Below are positions 9,619 to 19,887 of a DNA stretch of 64,000 nucleotides, piece after piece. Below the pieces are notes generated by a model. It was given only the letters and a program-made list of their open reading frames with translations, was not told the DNA's origin and made no database searches. Source of the DNA: Diplonema japonicum. Taxonomy: Eukaryota > Euglenozoa > Diplonemea > Diplonemida > Diplonemidae. The stretch's first letter is position 1. Each line of letters starts with the position of its first letter. The stretch is from assembly GCA_964019335.1 (NCBI GenBank), contig OZ025700.1, positions 372,001 to 436,000 on the forward strand, in the 5' to 3' direction. The translations under genes were made by a program, and so were the position numbers.

Positions 9619-11893
9619 AGAATGAAGAAGAAGTCGAGGGCCCCTAAGAAAGAAGAGGAGGAAGAAGAAGAAAGGACTTTGATGCTTGTTTTTTGAGCAC
9701 ACGAGCGCAGCCGAACTAAAAAAACTGTGTAATTGACGAACACATTAGTGTCAAACATGGTAATTCGAGGGGGGGAGAAGGGGGAGGGTCTGCAGACGCT
9801 GCCACTAGTACGTGTTTCCAACCAACAGCACGTGGGGGGGGGGGGGGGGGGGGTTTCTTCTTCCAGGAGGAAAGAATATAATTTATAAAAAAATAAAGGG
9901 GAGGGGGGGAGGAGGAAAAAAAAAGAAGAATTTATTTCTTTTTTTTTTTATTTTCAAAAAATCTCACACAACTATAATTGTCAGAGCCTTAAAAAAAAAA
10001 AGAAGAGAAATTTCGTTGAATTCAACTTCCTCATTAGTGGTCTCCTTTCCCCCCCTTTCATTTTTTTCTTTTTTTTTTCTTTTTTTTTTTTTTTGGAGAG
10101 TGGGGATAAATGATGGAAGAAATGGAAAAAGAGAAAAAAAAATAGAATGAAATGTAGGAAAGATGTTTGGAAAGAAAGAAATACTGGAAATTTCTTAAAA
10201 TTTGTCCGGGAGGAAGAAATAAAAAAAAAAAAAAAAAAAAAAAAGAGTCCCGGATGGGGTATAAAACGATGACGTGTCCAGAAGTTTCATTTTTGTAAAT
10301 TTAATTTTCTGGCCACACAGCATATCTCGTTTTACATATATCGAAGGAAACAGCGGTATCTGCCCCAAGAATGGCTACAACAAGACCACTTGTCCCGAGA
10401 AGGAGAACAAGGGAGCGAAACGTGATCATTGTGCCCACTTGAGTGGTTAGATTCTACATGCTTCCTCGTAGTCCTCATTTTGGCAGGGGAAAAGAAACGT
10501 GAAGTATATAAAAAAAAAGATTTTTTTTTTTATTTAATTCGAGCCGGGTTTTCAAGGGCGGGAACAAAGCCTAAGCCTCGACATCAACATTAATGTTAAA
10601 ACGAACGGACGAGAACCTGGTGCTTGAAATCTCCATGTGTAGCTTGTAATACCCAAAAATGTTTTTTTTTGCTGCCTCAGTTTTGATTTCTTCTTGTAAC
10701 CCTCCCCACCCTTTCAAACCCGGCTCTTATTAAATAAATAGTTGTTTAATATTGTTGTGTATGAAAAAAATAAAATAAAAAAGGGGGGTAGCCGTGTTTT
10801 ATTATCTCAAAAAAGCAATTTTTTTCTTTCTTTCTCTTTTTTTTTTTTTTTTTTTATAGTTTCCGAGCAGAACTAAAAGCCTAATCGAGTTCCCTTCTTG
10901 GCGTTCGCACTGAAATCATCGGTGAAACGAGCGCATTTTTTTTTCTTTTTTTTTTTTTTTTTTGCAGTAACAACGTGTTTTTAGACCATCAGAAAAAAAA
11001 GAGGGGGGAGGGGGAAGTTATTTTGTGATCTTTTTCTGGTCACTAGTGACTCCCACCCCCCTTTCGAACGAACTTTAAAAAAAAAAGAACTTGTCGTATT
11101 CTTTTTTCCCTTCGACAAAACAGCAGGGGGTGGGGGGGGTATTGGTCCACCCCCAGCTGTCGCTCAACCATCATGGTCCAAAAAAAAATAGGGGAAAGAG
11201 GAAATACCCTCCCCTATATAGTTTTATAGTTGTGGGAAGTATCCATCATTGCCCAATAAAAGCAAAAGGGGGGAGGTGAAAACTTATTCTACTTCCTGGA
11301 AGATGTAATGTTTCGTGCCTTCCCTTTTTTTTCCTTTTTTTCTTCTTCTTTTTTCTTTCCCATTTCATTTTCTTTTTTTTTTTGAACAGAAGTACTGGAG
11401 ATAGGGCGATAACCGTAGAAAATTATAGAATTCCGGGTTTTTTCCCCCCCTTATTTTTTTTTTTTTCCTGGTTTCGTTCGCTCCCCCCCCCCCCCCCCCC
11501 TTCCCTCCCTGTGCATCAAAAAAAGGGGTGGGAGGGAGGTAGGCCCCATGTGTCCCCTTTTGTTTGATCATCTAGCAATAGTATAGTTCATTTTCATATT
11601 TTTTTTCTTCTCTCCTTTCTTTCTCTTTGATACTCCCTAACTCTCCTCTTCTCCACTGTTCAAAAAAAAAAAAAAAAAAAGGGTGCGGTTTTCCCGTTCT
11701 ACACATCGCAAAAAAAAAAAAAAAAAAAAAAAATTCTTTATGACTATATGTCTTTGTTGTTCGCACGAGCAAAAAAGATTTTTAAAAAGCTGCGAAAGTT
11801 TTTTGCTCGGCACAAGTTGCATATAGTTATAAAATCATTTTTTGAAAGATAAATATTTGTAACAAAAAAAAAAAAGAGAAAAAAAAAAGGGAA
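9338..11893. other. Long gene-poor spacer with mixed-sequence islands
   Basis: About 2.5 kb dominated by homopolymer runs. Mixed-sequence islands lie at about 9640-9830, 10245-10480, 10545-10735, 10860-10945 and 11140-11300. Only 10301-10429 holds a frame with plausible composition (listed separately). The other islands have no long frame and could be non-coding RNA genes or decayed sequence; I saw no tRNA arms or recognisable snRNA. Confidence 0.5.
10301..10429 (-). CDS. Possible 42-residue hydrophobic micropeptide or signal-peptide exon
   Basis: The frame begins MITFRSLVLLLGTSGLVVA, continues ILGADTAVSFDICKTRYAV and ends at a TAA. The first 24 residues look like a signal peptide or one membrane helix. 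A GTGTGG like the cysK first donor lies just before the stop, so it could instead be a first exon, but no matching downstream exon was found. An overlapping frame of 48 codons starts upstream, so the reading frame is uncertain. Confidence 0.25.
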   Translation of the reverse strand: MITFRSLVLLLGTSGLVVAILGADTAVSFDICKTRYAVWPEN

Positions 11894-13060
11894 TTATACA
11901 TTTATACGGGGGCTTCTTCGCCTACCGGTTTTCCTGGCCTTCACCCATCTTCTCCTTGTAACAGGCAATCTCTCTATGCTAGGGAGTTTAAGCGAAGGCG
12001 GAGCAGGGGTACGGACGGCAGCAACCTCCATTTTTCGTACCGCATAAGCACCGAGCTGCCTGACAAAACCTGGATTTGGGTTTGCAGGGGGGTGGGCAGC
12101 CTTCACCATAGAGAGTGCTTCAGAAGAAGAAGTATTTTTTGTACCGATGAGAAATGCTGTACAAACAGTAGCAGAACGGGAAACCCCTGCAAAGCAATGA
12201 ACAAGGACCCTCCCACCAGTTGTTAATACTTTCACGATGAACGCAAGGGTCGAGTCGAAATATTTTTGTATGTTGTCCTCTTCTGTGTCGCCGACTTCTA
12301 CACAGAGCTGTTCCACACCATCTGGAATTTGAACATCTAAATTTTTCCCGCAGGTCAACACGTGTGTGATTCCCTTTGTCCTGTAAATTTCAGGGTTCTG
12401 AGCCGATCGTAGACTTCCTAAAAAAACATTCTCGACAACCTCGTTGGGCCATATATTGTTCCACACGACGTTTATGTTAGGAAGCTCCTTTGACATTTTT
12501 CTCCATCCCGCTTTCAAGTTTTCACTGTTATCCAGATATATCGTGAGGCTTGGAAATTTTTCGAAAAACTCTTTTGACGGTAATGATGTAATGCCTGGAT
12601 TGCTCATTACAGATAGAACCTCCAATTGAGGCAGATCCGACAGAATAGTGGGAATGGAAGTAAGATAATTGAAATCCAATTGCAGTACTTTCAGTTTGGT
12701 GAGGTGTTCTATCTCCTCCGGAAGCGTAACGATCAGATTCCCGTTCGCCTTCAGGACCTCGATCTTTGACCAGAACACAATTTCGCACGGTATTTCAGCC
12801 AGCCTGTTTCTTGAGATTTCAGCCTGCACCAAGTTCCTCAATTTGAACAGGCTGGCTGGTATGTCGTTCAACAGGTTGTCCCCCACATCTAGACGCGATA
12901 CCCTCTCGGCTACGGCTTCACACACGCAAGGCTGGCAACTCCTTTTTTCCTTTAACAAATTACTAAGATCTAGTGTGGCACCACAATTTTCTACAATATC
13001 TTCCAAACAACACCCTGTTTCCCTTACAGCTTCTGCTTCCGACATAAGTTTTTTTTTCAT
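11894..13060 (-). CDS. Leucine-rich-repeat dual-specificity phosphatase
   Basis: A 388-residue protein with two parts. Residues about 50-175 form leucine-rich repeats with the LxxLxxLxLxxNxLxxIP pattern, for example LKVLQLDFNYLTSIPTIL. Residues about 203-350 form a dual-specificity phosphatase domain: the catalytic loop HCFAGVSRS (288-296) supplies the Cys nucleophile and Arg, and VGDTEED near 257-263 the likely general-acid Asp. The tail is basic (RRRWVKARKTGRRRSPR). LRR-DSP fusions are known in protists including kinetoplastids; substrates are unknown. An alternative start is Met6. The ATG follows a poly-A stretch. No introns needed. Confidence 0.9.
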   Translation of the reverse strand: MKKKLMSEAEAVRETGCCLEDIVENCGATLDLSNLLKEKRSCQPCVCEAVAERVSRLDVGDNLLNDIPASLFKLRNLVQAEISRNRLAEIPCEIVFWSKIEVLKANGNLIVTLPEEIEHLTKLKVLQLDFNYLTSIPTILSDLPQLEVLSVMSNPGITSLPSKEFFEKFPSLTIYLDNSENLKAGWRKMSKELPNINVVWNNIWPNEVVENVFLGSLRSAQNPEIYRTKGITHVLTCGKNLDVQIPDGVEQLCVEVGDTEEDNIQKYFDSTLAFIVKVLTTGGRVLVHCFAGVSRSATVCTAFLIGTKNTSSSEALSMVKAAHPPANPNPGFVRQLGAYAVRKMEVAAVRTPAPPSLKLPSIERLPVTRRRWVKARKTGRRRSPRINV

Positions 13061-13576
13061 TTTTATTGTCGGGTAGGGGTGTGGGTGGGGGGGGGGGGGG
13101 GGCTTTCTTTTTTTTCTTTTTTTTCGGACCAGTAAAAAAAAAAGAAAGAAAAAAAAAAAGTATGGGAGGGGGTTAAAGGGATATGGGTGTTGTTAAAAAA
13201 AAGGGGGAAAGGAGGGAGAGCGTCTTTGAAGGGAACCCTGCAGTTTGCGACAGGGTCGCCTTACGGCAACCACTTCATCTAGAAAAAAGGGAAAAAAAAA
13301 GGAAAGATGAAGTCGATCGATATGTGTGTGGTTTTTTTATTCTTCTTCTCCCAATCTCACTTCTTTACCGTGTAGTACCAATTAAGAGAATAGCAGCAAA
13401 ACTCTGGTTTATCTCTTTTTTTTTTTGCATCTTTTTGTAAAAAAAAAGGGGGGGTAAGGGGTAGAGGGTAAGCATCAAAAAAAAACATTATTTCTTAATT
13501 ATTTTTTTTTCTCCTTTCTTAATAAAACATGGGAAGAGGGAAAAAAAAAAAAAAAAAAAACCGGGAGGAAAAGTGG

Positions 13577-13611
<35 letters not shown>

Positions 13612-13657
13612 CGCTATTATTATTATTTTTTTTTTTTTTTTTTTTTTGTATTTTTTT
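13061..13657. other. Intergenic, homopolymer-rich
   Basis: Poly-G, A and T runs. A mixed island at about 13215-13420 contains ACTTCATCT and AGATGAAGT separated by an A-rich loop, a 9-bp inverted repeat. No convincing gene. Confidence 0.5.
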
Positions 13658-14398
13658 TTATGGAGCCGAAGTGGCTGACTTAACAATGCAAGGCATCAAC
13701 AATGTGTTATGCTGGTAGTAAGCACACTCCTTGGGTGGGGAGAGAGGTCCGAAAATCTCGTTCGACTTTATCTCAGATTCTTCAAATCCACATTCAAGCA
13801 GGTAGGGCTTCTGCGTCTTGTCAAACAACGCCTTCCAGCTCTCCTCATCAGAAACCCCCTCTTTCGTGAACTCCGGGCGTAAAACACCGAGAGATGTCAG
13901 GTTACAATAAGTTAACACCCCACCAGGCTTCAAAATATCACGAGCATACTTGATAAATTCAAACTGGTGGATGTGCTGGGATTCCTTGTTGTTTGGGTAT
14001 GTGTCATAGTAGATCCCGTCGAATTCGTTATGTGGAAGTGTTTCGACAACGTCTTGCCATAATCCGAATAGCGGGGTCACTTTGTGCTTTTGCTTTGCAG
14101 CCCATGCTTCCAGCCTTTTGAACACGGCTTCAGACGCTTCGATAATGACGTGTTCGTCGATGTCGTTGCCCTGTATCGCGGTGGCGGAGAGGGCCATCCC
14201 GAACCCGACCTCGAGTATTTTTCCTCCTTTTTGACACGCGATTTTCGCGATTGCGTTTTGGTACGGCTTCTCCCACCCCTCCATGACAGGATGCCCATCA
14301 ATGTACACATGGTCTTCAGCTATGTCCGCGTCCATCTTCGCCCATCCAGCAGGCTTGTCACCGTCCTTCAGGCCATGGTACCCATGCTCGGTAGACAT
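13658..14398 (-). CDS. Guanidinoacetate N-methyltransferase
   Basis: A 246-residue SAM-dependent methyltransferase of the GAMT type, which converts guanidinoacetate to creatine. The SAM site is ILEVGFGMALSATAIQ. GAMT-specific segments are EHVIIEASEAVFKRLEAWA, HKVTPLFGLWQDVVETLP, the active-site FDGIYYDTYPNNKE, HQFEFIKYARDILKPGG and VLTYCNLTSLG, then PPKECAYYQHNTLLMP. It is close in length to animal GAMT. Presence implies creatine synthesis, perhaps feeding a phosphagen system; the partner enzyme is not in this window. Head-to-tail with the membrane protein upstream. Confidence 0.92.
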   Translation of the reverse strand: MSTEHGYHGLKDGDKPAGWAKMDADIAEDHVYIDGHPVMEGWEKPYQNAIAKIACQKGGKILEVGFGMALSATAIQGNDIDEHVIIEASEAVFKRLEAWAAKQKHKVTPLFGLWQDVVETLPHNEFDGIYYDTYPNNKESQHIHQFEFIKYARDILKPGGVLTYCNLTSLGVLRPEFTKEGVSDEESWKALFDKTQKPYLLECGFEESEIKSNEIFGPLSPPKECAYYQHNTLLMPCIVKSATSAP

Positions 14399-14551
14399 TT
14401 TTTTTGTGTTTTTTTTGTGTAAAAAAAAAAAAAGGGTCTCTTGATTTTTTTTTTAAAATATTTTTTTTCGAAAACGGGGGGGGGGAGAAAAAAAAGGAAA
14501 GAAGGCAAACATAACTGAATGGGGGGAAAAAAAAAAGAGAGAAAAAAAAAA

Positions 14552-15817
14552 TCACGACCCGATTGGAATGTTCTGCAATGAAGTTCCGGGTGAAAACGTC
14601 TGCGAAGAGAACCTTCCGGACAACCTGTTGTTGCTGTTGAACTCGCGCCCGTCTCTTGATGCCGCGGGCATCGCGGACGACCTAATCTTCGTATAAAAAC
14701 GTTGCTGAGCCGTATCCGGGTGCTGGCTTTTGTATAAGTACTTGTACCGCACGGAAGGAAAGAAAATCGCGATAACGATGACGGTGGCTATGGTGCTGCT
14801 TCCGAAGAATATCCCGACAATGAAGAAGGACCACCCGAAGAACCCGAGAAGATCCCCATTGAAGGCGTACGTCCCGGCATTCTGCCGCGTAAAGTACAGC
14901 GTACCATTCGAGGCCGCTTCGGCAAAAAGTTTTGGATCCGAAACAGACCGCAATGTGATGGACACTTCTGACAAGTTCGCTGTCCAGTTCCGGCTGGACG
15001 GGAGGTTTGAAGGGGACAACGCTGCATTCCCTATACTCTTGTTGACAGAAATTTCTTTTTCCAAACTCGCGGAAATATCCCGCCCATCGACCAAAGTGTA
15101 AGTCCCGTACGCCCAATCACCGATTTGTACCCCACATCCTTGATATTTCTGATGCTGTGGTCGACACCCAGCGTCCGATGTTATCTGGTAAGGGCTCACA
15201 GCCCATTTCCCACTTGCTGTCTGGTTCACTGTGATACAAATATTGTCCAGAACATATACGTGAACACAGTAAGAATAGGTAATCTGGTTGACCTCTCTCC
15301 AAAATAATCCCAATGCATCACCGCATGCTTTAGGGTCTCGAATGGTAGTCCACTTGTAGGCGAAGATTGGTATTGAACGGGGTTGGGTTACAAAAGATCC
15401 GTTCTTCTGTTCTGACAGGTGTAGTGTGACGACGGGGCAGGTTCTGCTGCATTCAAACCTTGCTGCGCGTGGGAGGATGCCTTTTCCCGGAGGGGTTTGG
15501 TAGAATAGAGATGTGTATGCGTTGTACTCCTTGGCAGGGGGGTATCCTTCTTCGTTCGTTGAAGCGAACAGTGGAGTGCACCGCCTCCCTAAGCACGCTG
15601 TGAACTGTTGGTTCATGAACCCTATCATGCCGCCCTCGTCCCAACTAGTCACTGCATCGTTGTACTGTTGCAGCAAGTCTGTGGGTGTGAACGCGTAGAT
15701 TCCCACAGCGGATATCGCGATCAACACCACGGCCACTAACATCACACATCCTAAAAGCAACCCCAACGGTTGGCACCCTGAGAACGGCCGACAAAAAGCA
15801 TATTTCCGGCGACCCAT
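14552..15817 (-). CDS. Two-TM membrane protein with large cysteine-rich ectodomain, unrecognised
   Basis: A 421-residue protein. Residues about 18-42 form a strong membrane segment (LGLLLGCVMLVAVVLIAISAV). A roughly 280-residue lumenal or extracellular part follows, with many cysteines and N-glycosylation sequons (NGS, NQT, NKS, NWT, NLS, NGT). A second membrane helix lies near 325-355 (FFGWSFFIVGIFFGSSTI) before a Ser/Arg-rich tail of about 65 residues. Topology and a few spaced motifs resemble the protein at 32221-33285, suggesting distant paralogs. No enzymatic motif seen. Confidence 0.82.
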   Translation of the reverse strand: MGRRKYAFCRPFSGCQPLGLLLGCVMLVAVVLIAISAVGIYAFTPTDLLQQYNDAVTSWDEGGMIGFMNQQFTACLGRRCTPLFASTNEEGYPPAKEYNAYTSLFYQTPPGKGILPRAARFECSRTCPVVTLHLSEQKNGSFVTQPRSIPIFAYKWTTIRDPKACGDALGLFWREVNQITYSYCVHVYVLDNICITVNQTASGKWAVSPYQITSDAGCRPQHQKYQGCGVQIGDWAYGTYTLVDGRDISASLEKEISVNKSIGNAALSPSNLPSSRNWTANLSEVSITLRSVSDPKLFAEAASNGTLYFTRQNAGTYAFNGDLLGFFGWSFFIVGIFFGSSTIATVIVIAIFFPSVRYKYLYKSQHPDTAQQRFYTKIRSSAMPAASRDGREFNSNNRLSGRFSSQTFSPGTSLQNIPIGS

Positions 15818-15886
15818 GTCTCTCCCCCTCCCCTTTTTGTGAATTATTTTTTTTTGAAAAAAAGAAAAAAAAATTTTTTTTTTTCG

Positions 15887-17011
15887 TCATGACGATAATT
15901 TTTTTATCGTCTCCGCCATTTGTTTCGGCAGCTCCATTTTGTTCCGGTTGTACAGATCAAAGAGGGTTGTCAACATTTGTTTCCGTGTTCCGGGGCCGGT
16001 GTCGGAAGAGTAATAAATACTTGTTGCGTCATCAACAAGGTCCAGCTTCGCGTGGATCTTCAATAAAAGCAAAGCCGAACGGTCGGTGTAAAGCCCGGAA
16101 GCCCGCGAGGTGTCAGCTAAACGCAAGGAAAAACGGTGGTACGCATCTGACGGCCCTGTAACGAGGGATAGACAACAGGACAGCAAAGAGTTGTACGTGA
16201 AATGGTCGTAGGGGACTGTGATGTGATCGACGACTTTCAAGGCACGATGAACTTCCCGGCGATCTCGGAAAACAGAAATCAACGTGTTGAAGGTGGAAAT
16301 ATTGGGTTCTGCGTCCAGCAGCGTCATCTTGTTGAACAGCGCCCAAGGTTCAGCGGTCTCTTCCAAACATCCTTTCAACGACGTGTTCATCACCTCTGTG
16401 GTCGGCCGTAGGTTTTCGTAAATCATGCGTTCGAGCAATTCGTTTCGCTTCATCCTGTTTCGAGCGGCGCCCAACAGAATCCCGTATGTGAATATATTCC
16501 TCGAGACGTTATCGCGGTCCATCGCCCTTGCTATTTCTTCACATGATGTTAGTTTTGAATTTAAATGGTGCACGTGGATTAGCGTATTGTAGTGTTTGGT
16601 GTCCGGTTTTATACCTTCCTGTCGCATCTCCTTCCAAACTTGAATCGATGAGTCCAGTGTGCCAGGTTGCGAGGCGAGCGCTGATAAAATTGTTGAGTAC
16701 GTCACGGGAGTTGGTTTTGTGTTTGAATCCAGCATTTTTTTCCACAGGGCGAAGGCGTGGTCGGGAGCGCTCAGTCTTCCCATCACTGCGATGCCTGCGG
16801 TGTACGTTTTCTCGCCGATGATGCTGCCTCCGGAGCGCAGTTCTTCGATTTTGAAATAAACCTCCCGGATCTTTTCCCGCTTGGCTTTTCTGGTCACCCC
16901 GCGCCCTTGAGTGCATATTCTTTTGATTTCCCCTGCGGCCATCGTGTCGTTCATTGCCCGTCGGACCCTTCGCTTGCCGCCATCGAAGACTGTCCCATAT
17001 CTCGCTGTCAT
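15887..17011 (-). CDS. Pentatricopeptide-repeat protein
   Basis: A 374-residue helical-repeat protein with tandem PPR motifs of about 35 residues, for example VTYSTILSALASQPGTLDSS, KHYNTLIHVHHL, NISTFNTLISVFRDRREVHR and DHFTYNSLLSCCLS. PPR proteins bind organellar RNA base by base, so a role in mitochondrial RNA maturation is expected; diplonemid mitochondria have unusually heavy RNA processing. The basic N-terminus (MTARYGTVFDGGKRRVRRA) could be a mitochondrial targeting sequence. No introns needed. Target RNA unknown. Confidence 0.88.
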   Translation of the reverse strand: MTARYGTVFDGGKRRVRRAMNDTMAAGEIKRICTQGRGVTRKAKREKIREVYFKIEELRSGGSIIGEKTYTAGIAVMGRLSAPDHAFALWKKMLDSNTKPTPVTYSTILSALASQPGTLDSSIQVWKEMRQEGIKPDTKHYNTLIHVHHLNSKLTSCEEIARAMDRDNVSRNIFTYGILLGAARNRMKRNELLERMIYENLRPTTEVMNTSLKGCLEETAEPWALFNKMTLLDAEPNISTFNTLISVFRDRREVHRALKVVDHITVPYDHFTYNSLLSCCLSLVTGPSDAYHRFSLRLADTSRASGLYTDRSALLLLKIHAKLDLVDDATSIYYSSDTGPGTRKQMLTTLFDLYNRNKMELPKQMAETIKKLSS

Positions 17012-17129
17012 TTATTCCATTTTTTTTTCTTGTTATGAATGCCGATGGAAGAAATGGGGGGGGATTCGCACGAACCGAAGAAGGAACACTTTTTTTTTTT
17101 TTAAAAAAAAAAGAAAACTTAATCGGGTT

Positions 17130-17251
17130 TTAAAACCCGTACTTTTTTTTTTTTTTTTTTTTCTGTTACTCGGTCCAGTCAGGCGGACACATGGTGGCCA
17201 TCTATGGACCACTTTACGGTGATTAAATTGCTGGATAGACACAATTTCAAT
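17130..17251 (-). pseudogene. Decayed fragment of the neighbouring adenosine-deaminase-like gene
   Basis: Positions 17172-17251 align with 17552-17630 inside the intact ADAL gene, including GACACATGGTGG and ATCTATGGACCACTTT, with about nine differences and a one-base insertion. At 17136-17148 the AAAACCCGTAC of the gene's 3' end is also present. Between the two pieces the body of the gene is replaced by a T run. No reading frame survives. It lies just downstream of the functional gene in the same orientation, as expected of a tandem duplicate eroded by deletion and homopolymer growth. Confidence 0.75.
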
Positions 17252-17342
17252 CAGGAAGGAGATCCCGGCGCTCCAAATGTTGTGCGCACGAGTTATAGGA
17301 GAAACACTTTTTTTTTTTTTTTAAATTTCTTTTTTTTCTTCT

Positions 17343-18335
17343 TCAAAACCCGTACTTTGCTCCGAACGCATCGAAACCTTTCTTCAGAACCCTCTTCTCC
17401 TCGTCGGGTAGAAAGGCTTGATCCATCGAACTCTTTGAAATATCAAACAGCGCTTTGTCCGGGATGTGGTCAAGAGTTTGAAGCAGCTCGAATTCACTTG
17501 TATGCGTTATGTCGAAGATTCCACGGTCATCACAGTTTATAGAAATGGGGTGGTCCAGCCAAGAAGACACATGGTGGTCATCTATGGACCACTTTGCTGT
17601 GATTAAATTGCTGGATAAACACATTTCAATGGGGAGCTTAGCGTCCCGCACCCGTTTCTCCGCGGCGGGGTCTGTGTAGATAAAATGTCCAACTCTGTCA
17701 GGGGCGAAGTCAAGCATTTGGTGCAGCTCCTTGGGATCTTCCTTCTCACCGGCATGCAGGGTAACAGGGAGGCCATTATTTCTCGCATACTCAAGGAACG
17801 GTGTGAAATCCGTGAAATTATTTTTGTAACAGTTTCCTGAAAAGTCCACTCCCACAACACCGCGTGACTTGTACTCGACAGCTTTCTTAACATTTGTTTC
17901 CGCCTTGTCTGTGTCATTACCCCTGTTGATTGAGACAAGGATTTTCGTGACCATTTTCTTGTCGGCTGGCAAGGATTCGGTCGCGGATTCTACCGCTGAA
18001 AGAACTGTTTCTAAATACTCTGTTTCGGTTTTCCCGTCTAGAGCCTTCAAGGAGGTGCGTAGCTCCAGATACTTTGTGTTTTCCATTGCATAGTCGTGCA
18101 CTACCTCTTTGGTTATTCTCTCGATGGCTTTGAGGTTGTCGGTTACTTTGTAAACAGCGTCGAAGAGCTTGAAACACTTCTGCATTCTGTCCTCTGCGCC
18201 GCCTTGTTCTTCGCCGGTTGTTACGAATTTCAGCTCGTCCAACCCCTTCTCTCTCATTAGCTCTCGCAAGGTCGCCTCCCGCACTGACCCCCCGAGGTGG
18301 GCATGCAGTTCGACCTTTGGCATTTCTCGAAGCAT
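17343..18335 (-). CDS. Adenosine-deaminase-like protein (ADAL/MAPDA type)
   Basis: A 330-residue metal-dependent deaminase. Metal-binding HAH is in PKVELHAHLGGSVREATL; later come GVDFSGN, TLHAGE (metal His, catalytic Glu), DRVGH and INCDDRG (metal Asp). Segments such as MQKCFKLFDAVYKVTDN and YAMENTKYLELRTS are more like ADAL than classical ADA. ADAL enzymes deaminate N6-methyl-AMP or related nucleotides in purine salvage; the exact substrate here is not shown. Start MLREMPKVELH at 18335; the open frame upstream is only poly-Lys/Phe. A decayed partial copy lies just downstream. Confidence 0.9.
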   Translation of the reverse strand: MLREMPKVELHAHLGGSVREATLRELMREKGLDELKFVTTGEEQGGAEDRMQKCFKLFDAVYKVTDNLKAIERITKEVVHDYAMENTKYLELRTSLKALDGKTETEYLETVLSAVESATESLPADKKMVTKILVSINRGNDTDKAETNVKKAVEYKSRGVVGVDFSGNCYKNNFTDFTPFLEYARNNGLPVTLHAGEKEDPKELHQMLDFAPDRVGHFIYTDPAAEKRVRDAKLPIEMCLSSNLITAKWSIDDHHVSSWLDHPISINCDDRGIFDITHTSEFELLQTLDHIPDKALFDISKSSMDQAFLPDEEKRVLKKGFDAFGAKYGF

Positions 18336-18423
18336 TTTTTTTTTCTTTTTTTCTTTTTTTTTTTTTCCCTTTTCGGACCAAAAAAATACCCAATGTAGCA
18401 TAGGTGCGGAGGGAATTGGAAAG

Positions 18424-18461
<38 letters not shown>

Positions 18462-19363
18462 CATTTAAAAAAAAGGTACGAAGGATAAGAATGTTTTTTT
18501 TCTTTCTTTCTTTCTTTTTTGTTTTTGTTTTGTTTCGAAGTATGGGGACGGTGAATGGAAGGATGAAGGAAAAGAAAAAAAAAAAGAAAAGAAAAAAAAA
18601 AAGAAAGACGGAACTACAGTGGTTTCAGCGAATACAGATATTTGGCAACGGTGAAACACACAAAAAAAAAAGAAGAGAGAAAAAAAAATCTTAAAAGGAA
18701 AAAAAATGGGGGGGGAGGCTACACACGGTAACTTGCCGTGAGGAAGGCTGCCTTTTTTATTTTATTTTTTTTTCTTAGATCCCTCCACCTAAACCCCCCC
18801 TCCCCCCCCAGTATTAAGAAATACATCAGTCTTCACGGCAGGATTCTTTGTTTAGAACAGAAAAGAGAGAGAAGAAGAGACATCATGTCCTTTCTAAGAA
18901 AAAGAAATATAAACAATACAGAAAACGGAGTCTGTAAAGAAGTTTTTTTTTTCTCTATCCGTCCCTCCTTTTTTTGGGGGGGGTTTTTTTTAATGGGATC
19001 ACCTTTCGTTTGTTGACAAGCACCTTATTTTGCAAATAGGAATTCGTCGCTGGGGTGAGGGTGGGGGGGGGGGGGGGGGTTTGTTTAAAGAGACAACCAA
19101 AACTAGTTGCTGGCAACACAATGAGTGTTTACTAAATGACACTCGTGCGCACAACGACAAAGGAGACATCAAAACTAATTTCTTTTTTTTAAAAGAAGAA
19201 AAAACGGATCCTTTTTTTTTTTTCTTTTTTACGACAAGATCCGGTAAAGGGAACCCTCAGAAAAAGATAAAAAAAAAAAAGAAGAAAAACCCGTTTCTCC
19301 CTTGTCAGATAAGCAACGGATTTTCCCCACTCGGTTTTTTTTTTTTTTTAAAAAAAAAAGAGG

Positions 19364-19400
<37 letters not shown>

Positions 19401-19546
19401 TTTACTCCAACAACACGTAACGACTTTACCTGTTGCCTCGTTGTACCATCGGGCTCGCGTAGAGTGGTGAAAATGCGGAATCGAGAGGCACGGTAATGTC
19501 ATTCCTTAGCGGTAGGTAAGTGGTTTTATTTCACGACACTCTGAAA

Positions 19547-19642
19547 TTACTTGCACTTGCAGGCTTCACATTTACATGCCAAAAAAAAGTAGGTGCACAA
19601 AGAACAGAGGGCTTTCACCGTGAAGTAACGAGTATCGATTAG
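19547..19642 (-). pseudogene. Orphan cysteine-rich C-terminal fragment
   Basis: An open frame bounded upstream by a stop reads RYFTVKALCSLCTY then FFLACKCEACKCK and a TAA. The CxxC and CxC spacing is like a metallothionein or small zinc-binding tail. There is no in-frame ATG and no partner exon was found. An 8-T run interrupts it and codes FFL. It may be a last exon or a gene remnant. Confidence 0.35.
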
Positions 19643-19818
19643 TCATAAAAAAGTTTTTTTTTTCTTTTACTTTTTTAACTGAAAACCAAAGAAAATATTT
19701 CACCCCGGGAAAAAAAAAGGGGGGGGGAAGGGGGGGGGGAATGACTACTTAAAAAGACCAGAGGGAAAAAAAAAAGTTTTTTTTTCCCTCTCCTGGTGAT
19801 TCGATTTCTTAGTTTACA

Positions 19819-19865
<47 letters not shown>

Positions 19866-19887
19866 GTGAAGAAGAAAAAAAAAAAAG

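Noticed and set aside
9540-9821. 93-codon minus ORF beginning METRTSGSVCRPS
   Set aside because: Half of it is poly-Ser and poly-Phe from homopolymers, and no leader or homology supports it.
11091-11279. 62-codon plus-strand ORF in the gene-poor spacer
   Set aside because: It is opposite to all genes here, low in complexity and has no supporting leader or homology.
17343-18464. Upstream ATG at 18464 for the ADAL gene
   Set aside because: The extra 43 residues are poly-Phe and poly-Lys from homopolymers; the ATG at 18335 starts the family-typical sequence.
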